This document shows, piece after piece, positions 23,060 to 30,544 of a stretch of DNA of 40,621 nt. The notes under the pieces are model-generated. The model saw only the letters and a list, made by a program, of their open reading frames with translations, was not told the DNA's origin and searched no databases. The stretch is from Planctomycetota bacterium (GTDB lineage Bacteria > Planctomycetota > SZUA-567). Both the position numbers and the translations under genes were made by a program. How positions within the stretch are numbered: position 1 is the first letter of the stretch; every line of letters begins with the position of its first letter. The stretch lies in assembly GCA_031270685.1 (NCBI GenBank), contig JAISXA010000151.1, positions 1 to 40,621 of the forward strand, read 5' to 3'.

Positions 23060-24589
23060 ATGGAAACGCATTCGCTGCTGTTCTCGGCCTCGAAGATGGC
23101 GAAGCGGTATCCCGGAACCACCGCGCTGAACGCGGTGGAGCTCGAGGTCCGGCCGGGCGAGATCGTCGGCCTGGTCGGCGAGAACGGGGCCGGGAAATCG
23201 ACGTTGCTCAAATTGATCATGGGCATCGAACAGCCGACCGAAGGCGCCATGGCCATGCGCGGCGAGGCCTATGCCCCCCGCACGCCCATCGAGGCCAACG
23301 GCATGGGCGTGGGGATGGTGTTCCAGGAGCAGTCGCTGATCCAGAATCTCACCGTCGGCCAGAACGTCTTCTTCGGCCTCGAGGCGTCCTACGTCCGCTG
23401 CGGCTTCCTCGACAAGCGCCGCATGTACGAGGACACCCGGAAAATCCTCGGGGAGATCGGCATCGACTACATCCGGCCGGATAAAAAGGTGAGCAACCTC
23501 GACTTCGCCACCCGCCAGATGGTGGAGATCGCCAAGGTCTTCAGCGTCGTCACCCGCCGAAACGCCGGCGGCAACCTCATCCTTCTCGACGAGCCGACGT
23601 CGGTGCTGAACCGGAGTGAGGTCGACAACCTGTTCGACAACATGCGCCGGATGGCGGCGGGCGGCAACTCGGTGATTTTCGTCTCCCACCGCCTCGACGA
23701 GGTGCTGGACGTCTCCGACCGCATCTACGTCTTCAAGGACGGCAGGAACGCCGCCCTGCTTGACAGGAAGGACGCCAACGAGGCCATCCTCTACGAGAAG
23801 ATGGTCGGCAAGACCGTCAGCGGCGAATACTACAAGGAGGACCGCCAGGCCGTCCCGGGGGACGAGGTGCTCCTCGAAGCGCGGAATCTCGGCAGGCGCG
23901 GCTTTTTCGGGGGCGTGAACCTGAAGCTGCGGCGCGGCGAGGTGGTTGGCGTCTGCGGCTCGATCGGTTCGGGCAAGGAGGATCTCTGCGCCGTCGTCTG
24001 CGGCGACGAATCGTACACCGCCGGCGAGCTGGTGGTGAAGGGGAGGGTCGAACGCTTCGCCTCGCCCCGCCAGGCGCTCAAGGCCGGCGTCCTCTCCATC
24101 CCCAAGGAGCGACGCGAGGAAGGCATCATCGCCGAGGCCCCGATCTACGAAAACATCGCCATGTCGAATTTCCGGGCGTTCAGGCGATTCGGCTGCGTTT
24201 CCGCCCGCCTGGAGAGGGAAAACGCCCGCCGGCGCGTGGACGAGCTTTCCATCAGGACGCCGGGCATCAACCAGAGCGTCGGCTTCCTCAGCGGCGGCAA
24301 CGCCCAGAAAGTTGTGTTCGCCCGCATCCTCTCGAGCGACGCGGACGTCCTGGTCCTCAACCATCCGACGCGCGGCGTCGACGTCGGCGCCAAGGAGGAG
24401 ATCTACTCCCTCATCCGCGACATCACCGCCAGCGGCAAGGGCATGATCCTCCTCGGCGACACCCTGGACGAATGCATCGGCCTCGCCAGCCGGATCATCG
24501 TCATGAAGGACGGCCTGGTCACCCGGGAATTCGACGCCCCGGCCGGCGCGAAGCCGGAGCAGCTTGAAATCGTCAAGTACATGGTTTAA
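23060..24589 (+). CDS. Sugar ABC transporter ATP-binding protein (RbsA-like tandem ATPase)
   Basis: The 509-residue product carries two nucleotide-binding domains. The first has Walker A GENGAGKST (40-48), Q-loop VFQE (Q89), Walker B LILLDEPTS (Asp177, Glu178) and switch His210, but its signature is degenerate (SNLDFATRQ). The second has a weak Walker A (GSIGSGKED, 300-308), an intact LSGGN (410-414) and a Walker B that reads VLVLNHPTRGVDV, with Asn434-His435 in place of Asp-Glu. So one composite ATP site looks competent (first-domain Walker motifs with second-domain LSGGN) and the other degenerate. It lies between the two permease genes. Confidence 0.94.
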   Translation: METHSLLFSASKMAKRYPGTTALNAVELEVRPGEIVGLVGENGAGKSTLLKLIMGIEQPTEGAMAMRGEAYAPRTPIEANGMGVGMVFQEQSLIQNLTVGQNVFFGLEASYVRCGFLDKRRMYEDTRKILGEIGIDYIRPDKKVSNLDFATRQMVEIAKVFSVVTRRNAGGNLILLDEPTSVLNRSEVDNLFDNMRRMAAGGNSVIFVSHRLDEVLDVSDRIYVFKDGRNAALLDRKDANEAILYEKMVGKTVSGEYYKEDRQAVPGDEVLLEARNLGRRGFFGGVNLKLRRGEVVGVCGSIGSGKEDLCAVVCGDESYTAGELVVKGRVERFASPRQALKAGVLSIPKERREEGIIAEAPIYENIAMSNFRAFRRFGCVSARLERENARRRVDELSIRTPGINQSVGFLSGGNAQKVVFARILSSDADVLVLNHPTRGVDVGAKEEIYSLIRDITASGKGMILLGDTLDECIGLASRIIVMKDGLVTREFDAPAGAKPEQLEIVKYMV

Positions 24590-24599
24590 GGGGCACCGC

Positions 24600-25622
24600 A
24601 TGTCCAATCCGGCCCATCCCGACCTCGCCGCCAGCGGACGCGTCTACGCGGGCGAACGCAGCCGGCTGCGGGACAACATCAGCCGCTTCGTCAGCCTGGC
24701 GTCGATCGTGGCGCTCCTGATCCTCTTCACCGCGATGAATCCCAATTTCCTCGGCGCGCCCAACATCCGCAACCTCCTCACCGACATCTCGCCCATCCTG
24801 GCGATGAGCTGCGGCGTCGCCCTGGTCCTGCTTCTGGGCTCCATCGACCTCTCCATGGGATCGATCGCCTCCTGTTCGGCGGTCATGCTCACCCTGCTTT
24901 TCGGCCCTCTGGGCTGGTGGGCCTTCGCGGCGGTGTTCCTGTTCGGCGTGTTCGCCGGCCTTTTGAACGGCGTGCTCCACGCCAAGCTCAAGGTCCCTTC
25001 CTTCATCGCCACCCTGAGCACCCAAAGCATCTGGCAGAGCGCGGCCTACATCATCTCCGGGGGCCAGCCCCTGACGCTGGTTCCGGGGAATTGGGGGTAT
25101 GTCAACTGGGTGAGGGCCAAGAGCCTCGGTCCCCTTCCCCTCGGCCCCGTCCCGCCGCTGTTTCTCATCGCCCTGGCGGTCATGATCGTCTATCATATCT
25201 ACCAAAGCCGCACCGGGACGGGCAAGACCATGATGGCGCTCGGCGCCAACGAACGCGCCGCCCGGCTTATCGGCCTCGGGATCGACCAGGCGAAGATCGT
25301 CGCCTTCACCCTCTCGGGCATCGGCGCCGCCATCGCGGGCGTCTTCTTCGCGGTGAAGCTGAAAAGCGGCATCCCGACCGTCGGCGAGCAGTACAATCTC
25401 ATCGCCATCGCCTCGGCGGCGCTTGGCGGCGTGGCCCTCACCGGCGGCAGGGGGCACATCCTGATGGTGATTCTCGGCGTCGGCCTCATCACCGTCATCC
25501 AGAACGGCATGAACGTCGTCGCCGTGGACGGCTTCTGGCAGCAGATCGTATTCGGCCTGCTGGTGCTCGCGGCCATCTACATGAATTCCGACCGTCGCCG
25601 GCGCGATCTGGTGGTGAAATGA
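24600..25622 (+). CDS. Sugar ABC transporter permease (RbsC-like), second
   Basis: The 340-residue product has the CUT2 permease pattern: LVLLLGSIDLSMGSIAS, VPSFIATLSTQSIWQSAAYI, MALGANERAARLIGLGIDQAKIVAFTLSG and ALGGVALTGGRG, with about nine to ten membrane helices. It is only distantly like the first permease, so the channel is probably a heterodimer, as in LsrCD, rather than the RbsC homodimer. ATG 24600 follows the ATPase stop by 10 bases. It ends the operon, tail to tail with malic enzyme. Confidence 0.93.
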   Translation: MSNPAHPDLAASGRVYAGERSRLRDNISRFVSLASIVALLILFTAMNPNFLGAPNIRNLLTDISPILAMSCGVALVLLLGSIDLSMGSIASCSAVMLTLLFGPLGWWAFAAVFLFGVFAGLLNGVLHAKLKVPSFIATLSTQSIWQSAAYIISGGQPLTLVPGNWGYVNWVRAKSLGPLPLGPVPPLFLIALAVMIVYHIYQSRTGTGKTMMALGANERAARLIGLGIDQAKIVAFTLSGIGAAIAGVFFAVKLKSGIPTVGEQYNLIAIASAALGGVALTGGRGHILMVILGVGLITVIQNGMNVVAVDGFWQQIVFGLLVLAAIYMNSDRRRRDLVVK

Positions 25623-25665
25623 CGCTTTCGCCCGTGCGGCGCGGTTTTTGCGTCGCTTGATCCGA

Positions 25666-26838
25666 TTACGCGCGCGCGACCCCGCTCCGCCTCGCCGCCT
25701 CGGCGACGGCGTTCGCCACGGCGTTCCGCACCCGTGGGTCGAAGGGCTGCGGAATGATGTAGTCGGCCCTGAGCTCGCTGTCCGCCACCACATCCGCCAA
25801 GGCATGGGCGGCGGCTATTTTCATCGCGTCGTTGATGTCCCCGGCGCGGACATCGAGCGCGCCCCTGAAGATTCCGGGGAAGGCGAGGACGTTGTTGATC
25901 TGGTTGGGGAAATCGCTGCGTCCGGTTCCCACCACCGCCGCACCCGCTTTCAAGGCAATATCGGGCATGATTTCGGGGGTGGGATTGGCCATGGGGAAGA
26001 GAATCGGCGATGCGGCCATCGACGCCGCCATTTCGGCGCTGACGACCCCCGGGCCGGAAACGCCGATGAAGACGTCGGCCCCCGCGATGACTTCGGACAA
26101 CTTTCCCTTTTTCAGCGAACGGTTCGAGATCGCGGCCATCCCGGCTTTTTCCGCGTTCAGTCCTTCCCGTCCCTCGTAAATCGCCCCGGCGCGGTCGCAC
26201 AGCACCGCATCCTTCAGGCCGAGAGCCAGCAACAGCTTGATGATCGCCACTCCGGCGGCGCCGGCGCCGCTGGTGACGACGCTGACGTCCCCGAGGGTCC
26301 TGCCGGTGAGCTTGAGCGCGTTGAGCAGCGCGGCAAGGGTGACGACGGCGGTGCCGTGCTGGTCGTCGTGAAAAATCGGGATATCGCAACGCTCTTTCAG
26401 CCGGCGCTCGATCTCGAAGCAGCGCGGCGCGGAGATGTCCTCCAGGTTTATCCCCCCGAAGCTGCCGGCGAGAAGCGAAACGACGTTGACAATTTCATCC
26501 GCCTCCCTGGAACGGATGCACAGGGGTATCGCGTCGACGCCGCCGAACGCCTTGAACAGGACGCATTTTCCTTCCATGACCGGCATTGCCGCCTCGGGGC
26601 CGATATCGCCCAGGCCCAGCACCGCCGTTCCGTCGGTAACCACCGCCACCGTGTTCCAGCGGCCGGTGAGTTCATAGCTTTTATCGACATCGTCTCTGAT
26701 GGCCAGGCACGGCCGCGCCACTCCCGGGGTATAGGCGAGGGACAAATCGTCCCTGCTCGACACCGACATCTTGGGAACGATATCCAGCTTGCCCCGCCAT
26801 TGGTAATGCAGCTTGAGCGATTCGGTCGCGTAGTCCAT
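25666..26838 (-). CDS. NAD(P)-dependent malic enzyme
   Basis: The 390-residue product converts malate to pyruvate and CO2. It is the short bacterial form (no phosphotransacetylase tail). It shows LAYTPGVARPCLAI, the metal and substrate region FKAFGGVDAIPLCI, FHDDQHGTAVVTLAALLNAL and the dinucleotide fold VVTSGAGAAGVAII, then GRSDFPNQINNVLAFPGIFRGALD. Start 26838 (MDYATESLKLHYQWRGK) is chosen over ATGs at 26892, 26871 and 26853 because it has a GAGGG site 8 bases away and matches the family N-terminus. It lies downstream of the NtrC-like regulator in the same direction. Confidence 0.94.
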   Translation of the reverse strand: MDYATESLKLHYQWRGKLDIVPKMSVSSRDDLSLAYTPGVARPCLAIRDDVDKSYELTGRWNTVAVVTDGTAVLGLGDIGPEAAMPVMEGKCVLFKAFGGVDAIPLCIRSREADEIVNVVSLLAGSFGGINLEDISAPRCFEIERRLKERCDIPIFHDDQHGTAVVTLAALLNALKLTGRTLGDVSVVTSGAGAAGVAIIKLLLALGLKDAVLCDRAGAIYEGREGLNAEKAGMAAISNRSLKKGKLSEVIAGADVFIGVSGPGVVSAEMAASMAASPILFPMANPTPEIMPDIALKAGAAVVGTGRSDFPNQINNVLAFPGIFRGALDVRAGDINDAMKIAAAHALADVVADSELRADYIIPQPFDPRVRNAVANAVAEAARRSGVARA

Positions 26839-26895
26839 TTGTCCATCCCTCATGGAATCCGGCTCCGGCATGGCATCGGGGGAGCCGTTCAAGCG

Positions 26896-28290
26896 TCACG
26901 CCAATCGCGAATATTCCGCGTCCGGGTCGGGCGTTATCGGCGATTCGGAGTAGGTTTCAAGCTTACGGTAAAGGGTCTTGAGGCCGATTCCCAAGCTTTT
27001 GGCGACCGCGCTCTTGTTGCCGCCAAGCCGGGACAGTTCGGAAAGGATATAACGGCGTTCGATCTCCGCGAGTTGGACTCCCGGTTCAACGCCGGACTCG
27101 ATCCGCCGCGGGGCGTCCCCCAATTCCTCCGGCAGGCAGGCGGCGTCTATCATCCGGCCGGTGCTGCGCACGACCGCGCCCTCGACCGCATTCTCCAGTT
27201 CGCGAACGTTGCCGGGCCAGGAATAGCGCTCGAAAACGGCAAGCGTCTCGGGATCGAATTGCCGGTCCAGATTGTACCGGGCGCAGTATTTTTGCCGAAA
27301 ATGTTCGGCGAGGAGCGCGATGTCGCCGACTCTCTCGCGCAGCGGCGGCATTTTGAGCCGCACCACGTTGATGCGGAAATAGAGATCTTCCCGAAATTTT
27401 CCCTCGTCGACGCGCTCCTTGAGGTCGAGGTTGGTGGCGCAAATGAGACGGATGTTGACCGGAAGCGTTTCGGCGCCGCCGACCCGCTCGAATTCATGCT
27501 CCTGAAGGACGCGCAGCAGTTTCACCTGCGAATCCAGGGGCATTTCGCCGATCTCGTCGAGAAACAGGGTCCCGCCGTCGGCAAGCTCGAACCTTCCCTT
27601 CCGCTGGCGGACGGCGCCGGAAAACGCCCCTTTTTCGTGGCCGAATAGCTCGCTTTCGATCAGTTCGCGCGACAAAACCGCGACGTTCACCTTGACGAAA
27701 GGCCCGTCCTTGCGGCTGGAAAGAGCCTGAATGGCGTTTGCCGCCATTTCCTTTCCGGTGCCGCTCTCGCCGACGACGAGGATGGTGACGTCGGCTCCCG
27801 CGACCTGCTTGATGAGATCCTTCACCTGGCGTATCTTCGGCGAATGACCGACAAGCGCGTCAAGCGCGCCGGTCTGCCGCACTTGGCGCTCCAGATTGGA
27901 AAGATAAAGCGCGTTGGAGATAACGATGCGCAATCGCTTGAGGTCGACGGGCTTGGTGAGATATTCATAAGCGCCCAGGCGCGTCGCGTCGATGGCGTTT
28001 TCGATAGTGGCGTGACCGGTTATCATCACCACCGGCGTCTCGGGATGCAGCTTTTTCAGCCGCTTCATGACGTCCATGCCCGAACCGTCTGGCAACTTCA
28101 GGTCGGTAAGGACCAGATCGTGGGCGCGTTCCTCGATCCTCGCGACCGCTTCCTCGAAATTGGCGGCCTCGACGACATGGTGTCCCAGTTCGCGAATGAC
28201 CTCGGTAAGGGTTTCGCGCGTCGCGTCGTGATCGTCGACGAGCAGTATGTATCGCTCCCGCAGCATCGCCAGTTGGTCCTTGTCTTTCAT
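26896..28290 (-). CDS. NtrC-family sigma54-dependent response regulator
   Basis: The 464-residue product has a receiver domain (acidic pair Asp19-Asp20, phospho-acceptor Asp63 in [11 protein letters not shown], Lys113 in LTKPVD), an AAA+ domain (Walker A GESGTGK 174-180, Walker [10 protein letters not shown], Asp245-Glu246, RERVGDI and [13 protein letters not shown]), and a C-terminal Fis-type HTH ([23 protein letters not shown]). The sigma54-contact loop reads GAFSGA (221-226) instead of GAFTGA. No histidine kinase gene is nearby, so its sensor is elsewhere. It follows the PtsN-like gene by 24 bases. Confidence 0.94.
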   Translation of the reverse strand: MKDKDQLAMLRERYILLVDDHDATRETLTEVIRELGHHVVEAANFEEAVARIEERAHDLVLTDLKLPDGSGMDVMKRLKKLHPETPVVMITGHATIENAIDATRLGAYEYLTKPVDLKRLRIVISNALYLSNLERQVRQTGALDALVGHSPKIRQVKDLIKQVAGADVTILVVGESGTGKEMAANAIQALSSRKDGPFVKVNVAVLSRELIESELFGHEKGAFSGAVRQRKGRFELADGGTLFLDEIGEMPLDSQVKLLRVLQEHEFERVGGAETLPVNIRLICATNLDLKERVDEGKFREDLYFRINVVRLKMPPLRERVGDIALLAEHFRQKYCARYNLDRQFDPETLAVFERYSWPGNVRELENAVEGAVVRSTGRMIDAACLPEELGDAPRRIESGVEPGVQLAEIERRYILSELSRLGGNKSAVAKSLGIGLKTLYRKLETYSESPITPDPDAEYSRLA

Positions 28291-28314
28291 CAGCTTCCGG
28301 AAATGACGACGGCG

Positions 28315-28791
28315 TTATGCATAGTCCTGGAAAACGCTCTTGACGTCGGAGGCGGATTTGCATCCCGACAGCGCTTTGAGGTGGATGGGTTGCCGCACGA
28401 AGGCGGTGATGGACTTGAGCACCGCCCGATGGATATCGTCGTCGTCCTTGGGCGTGAGCGCAAGGAACACGAAATGCACGGGCGCGCCGTCAAGCGCGTT
28501 GAAGCCTTCACCCTTTTGGAGCAGGGCGAAAGTGAGCAGCGGCAGGTCCGAGAATCCGATTCTGGCGTGGGGGATGGCGACGCCGCCGCCTATGGCCGTG
28601 GAGCCAAGCGCCTCGCGCTCATTGACCAGGCGCGAAACGGTCGAGGCGTGATTCTTGGCGATAAGGCCGGTCGTTACCATGTTGTGTATCAATGTTTTAA
28701 CCACCGATGAATGTTCCTCGGAAGAAAGATCGACAAGAATGTTTTCTTCGCGAAGATTTTCGGACAGGAAATTGGCGGAAGAATCTGGCAT
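28315..28791 (-). CDS. PTS EIIA domain protein, PtsN-like (nitrogen PTS)
   Basis: The 158-residue product is a fructose/nitrogen-type EIIA. The phospho-histidine is His75 in GGGVAIPHARIG, preceded by VNEREALGSTA. FVFLALTPKDDDDIHRAVL and the C-terminal helix fit PtsN. No EIIB or EIIC is attached, which points to a regulatory rather than a transport role. It is cotranscribed with an NtrC-type regulator, a grouping that recalls the rpoN-ptsN neighbourhood of other bacteria. Upstream, 28792-29004 holds no gene I can support. Confidence 0.9.
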   Translation of the reverse strand: MPDSSANFLSENLREENILVDLSSEEHSSVVKTLIHNMVTTGLIAKNHASTVSRLVNEREALGSTAIGGGVAIPHARIGFSDLPLLTFALLQKGEGFNALDGAPVHFVFLALTPKDDDDIHRAVLKSITAFVRQPIHLKALSGCKSASDVKSVFQDYA

Positions 28792-29004
28792 GGCAGTTTG
28801 TTCTTTCCGGGGTAGCGCGACGCTGTTGCGCCGCTAACAAACCTTGTGCGACAACGTTTACCTTTTGACCCCGCTTTCGGCAGGGCGACGTGGTCACGGC
28901 AGTGAGCGACTTAACGCCTCAATGCCAAGGCTGACGGTCAGGGCAAAAATACTCTAGCTTTTCCCGGCGGGCAACGCAAGAAAAAATACCGGTCAAAAGT
29001 CCAC

Positions 29005-29790
29005 TCAGGCCTTCCCCGTGTTTTTCGCCATCATCCACAGGGTGAAGGAATTGTGAAATATGTGGAGGACCACTGGACACCACAGCGTCCGAGAGAGGCG
29101 CCCCGCCCCCGCCATGGCGAAGCCCATCACCGCGAGCGGCAGTATCCGCGACGGATCGAAATGGTATAGCCCGAACAGCGTGCTGGTCCAGATCGCCGCG
29201 CTCCATGCGCCTCCGGTCCGCCCGAAGCCGTCCATGCCGACGCCGCGAAACGCCGCTTCCTCCATAACCGGTCCGATCAAAACCGCGAAGGCCAGCAGCG
29301 CGATGCAAACCGCCGACCGCGCTTCCCCGCCCAATAAAATGAGCGCGACCTCCTGCGGTTCGGGCTCGAATCTCCCCCAGCCAAGAAAACGAAAGGCGCC
29401 GCCCAGCAACCAGAAGTTCAGTCGACCCGCCAAATGCATGCCCGGATATGCAATTGCGTAGAGAATCGTTCCCCATAGCCAACCGAGCGGACTGCCCCCC
29501 GTCTTGACGCCCAGCGCGCCCCAGCCGTCGGCGGCATCCCGAATCATCCAGGCGAGATAGCCGGCGAGAACAATCTTGCCGGCCAGAGTCAAAAGCACGT
29601 ATGCGTCGATGCCGGGAATGAGCCCCCGCGAATACAGCAGCCTCAGGCTCATGACGGCGATCAGGTCGACGAGAAAAAACCGCCATAAATTGCGCGGAGA
29701 AAAGCCGGGGGCGGTTTCGTACCGAAAATCGTCGATCCCGCTTTCCCGCTCCCCCCAAGCTTTTTTCTTGACCGTGCGCTCGGAATCCAT
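29005..29790 (-). CDS. CPBP-family (CAAX-type) membrane metalloprotease
   Basis: The 261-residue product has several membrane helices and the CPBP motifs: EEAAFRG (Glu-Glu-x3-Arg), FGLYHF (metal-binding His) and HIFHNSF (His and Asn near the C-terminus). Bacterial members act in membrane protein processing or bacteriocin immunity; the substrate here is unknown. Start 29790 (MDSERTVKK) is chosen because a longer reading to 29922 would cross the tRNA gene. A fragment of the repeat edge (AAAAGTCCACT, 28994-29004) lies directly after its stop. Confidence 0.85.
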   Translation of the reverse strand: MDSERTVKKKAWGERESGIDDFRYETAPGFSPRNLWRFFLVDLIAVMSLRLLYSRGLIPGIDAYVLLTLAGKIVLAGYLAWMIRDAADGWGALGVKTGGSPLGWLWGTILYAIAYPGMHLAGRLNFWLLGGAFRFLGWGRFEPEPQEVALILLGGEARSAVCIALLAFAVLIGPVMEEAAFRGVGMDGFGRTGGAWSAAIWTSTLFGLYHFDPSRILPLAVMGFAMAGAGRLSRTLWCPVVLHIFHNSFTLWMMAKNTGKA

Positions 29791-29838
29791 ATGCTGTTTT
29801 TTCCCGCATTTGACGTCTCGGATCGCGACATTCCAGAG

Positions 29839-29913
29839 GGCGGCGTAGCCAAGCGGTAAGGCAATGGTTTGCAAAACCATCACACACCAGTTCGATTCTG
29901 GTCGCCGCCTCCA
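29839..29913 (+). tRNA. tRNA-Cys(GCA)
   Basis: A full cloverleaf: acceptor GGCGGCG (29839-29845) with CGCCGCC (29903-29909), D-arm GCC...GGC (29848-29862), anticodon stem ATGGT/ACCAT around TTGCAAA with anticodon GCA (29871-29873), and T-arm ACCAG/CTGGT around TTCGATT. The discriminator base is T (U73), as required for tRNA-Cys, and CCA is encoded at 29911-29913. It is divergent from the CPBP protease. Confidence 0.97.
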
Positions 29914-29940
29914 TTTTTCCAACTCCCGCTTGGAAGGCTG

Positions 29941-29992
29941 CTTTTAAAGGAAATCGGGCCAACCGCCGCCCGATTTTCTCCAAAAGTCCACT
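29941..29992. repeat. Hairpin repeat (family I) 28 bases after tRNA-Cys
   Basis: Arms 29942-29959 and 29968-29986 pair with a few mismatches around CAACCGCC (29960-29967), and the outer edge AAAAGTCCACT follows (29982-29992). It could fold at the 3' end of the tRNA precursor. From here to 30298 no gene is seen. An imperfect inverted repeat (30072-30112) and a short hairpin TTCCAAC/GTTGGAA (30199-30223) lie in that gap. Confidence 0.85.
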
Positions 29993-30298
29993 CTATCATA
30001 CCGTCCGGGATTCGGGATTCCATAACCAAAACCGGGCCTTCGTTCAACCGGCGAATGCGCGGTGCCATTATCATGGAATTACGCCCCCATGGTGTTTCGG
30101 GGGAATTTCATGCGTAGGCCCCGGGATGTATGGCCGGAACGGTGAAAAAACTACAGAAACCCCCTTGTTCCCGACGAAGAAAACTATACAGTAATGACTT
30201 CCAACCAACTTTCATCGTTGGAACGGGAGATGGCAAATCACCGATGATGGCCGGCTCCCGGATCCGTTCCGGGTTGCCGGACGCCAGTGGAGACTTCG

Positions 30299-30532
30299 AT
30301 GGAATTGTTCGATCGCAAACGCGGCTATTGCGAAATTCATGGCGCTTTTGTCCAAATATTGCTGCTCAAGCAAAAGAAGATACGTCAGAAAAGCCCGGCT
30401 CCCATCCCGGTGCGCTGCCAGAACTCCCCGGCTTGCGGGAGAAGCGTGTTCTGCCGGTTCGTGAATCCCTTGACGACGCGCCTTCCCGTCGATTTTTCAC
30501 GGCCGGAAGCGGACCCCGCCGAAGCGAGTTGA
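30299..30532 (+). CDS. Small Cys-containing protein, unknown
   Basis: Function not recognised. The 77-residue product has no signal peptide. It begins MELFDRKRGYCEIHG with a Cys-x2-His, and in its middle has VRCQNSPACGRSVFCRF, three more Cys in Cys-x5-Cys-x5-Cys spacing. The resulting set of four Cys and one or two His could bind a metal. TGGAGA (30288-30293) lies 5 bases before ATG 30299. It is short and close to the 3' end of the convergent helicase gene, so it remains tentative. Confidence 0.5.
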   Translation: MELFDRKRGYCEIHGAFVQILLLKQKKIRQKSPAPIPVRCQNSPACGRSVFCRFVNPLTTRLPVDFSRPEADPAEAS

Positions 30533-30544
30533 TCCGGACCGGGA

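Noticed and set aside
21905-24607. A 900-codon open frame on the minus strand across the ABC transporter genes
   Set aside because: Antisense to well-supported permease and ATPase genes, low-complexity composition and no recognisable motif.
25648-27648. A 666-codon open frame on the plus strand over malic enzyme and the NtrC-like gene
   Set aside because: Antisense shadow; both genes on the minus strand have all their catalytic motifs.
28792-29004. A sigma54 promoter upstream of the PtsN-like gene
   Set aside because: TGGCAG is present near the start codon but no TTGC at the right distance.
29791-29922. N-terminal extension of the CPBP protease
   Set aside because: It would read through tRNA-Cys in antisense.
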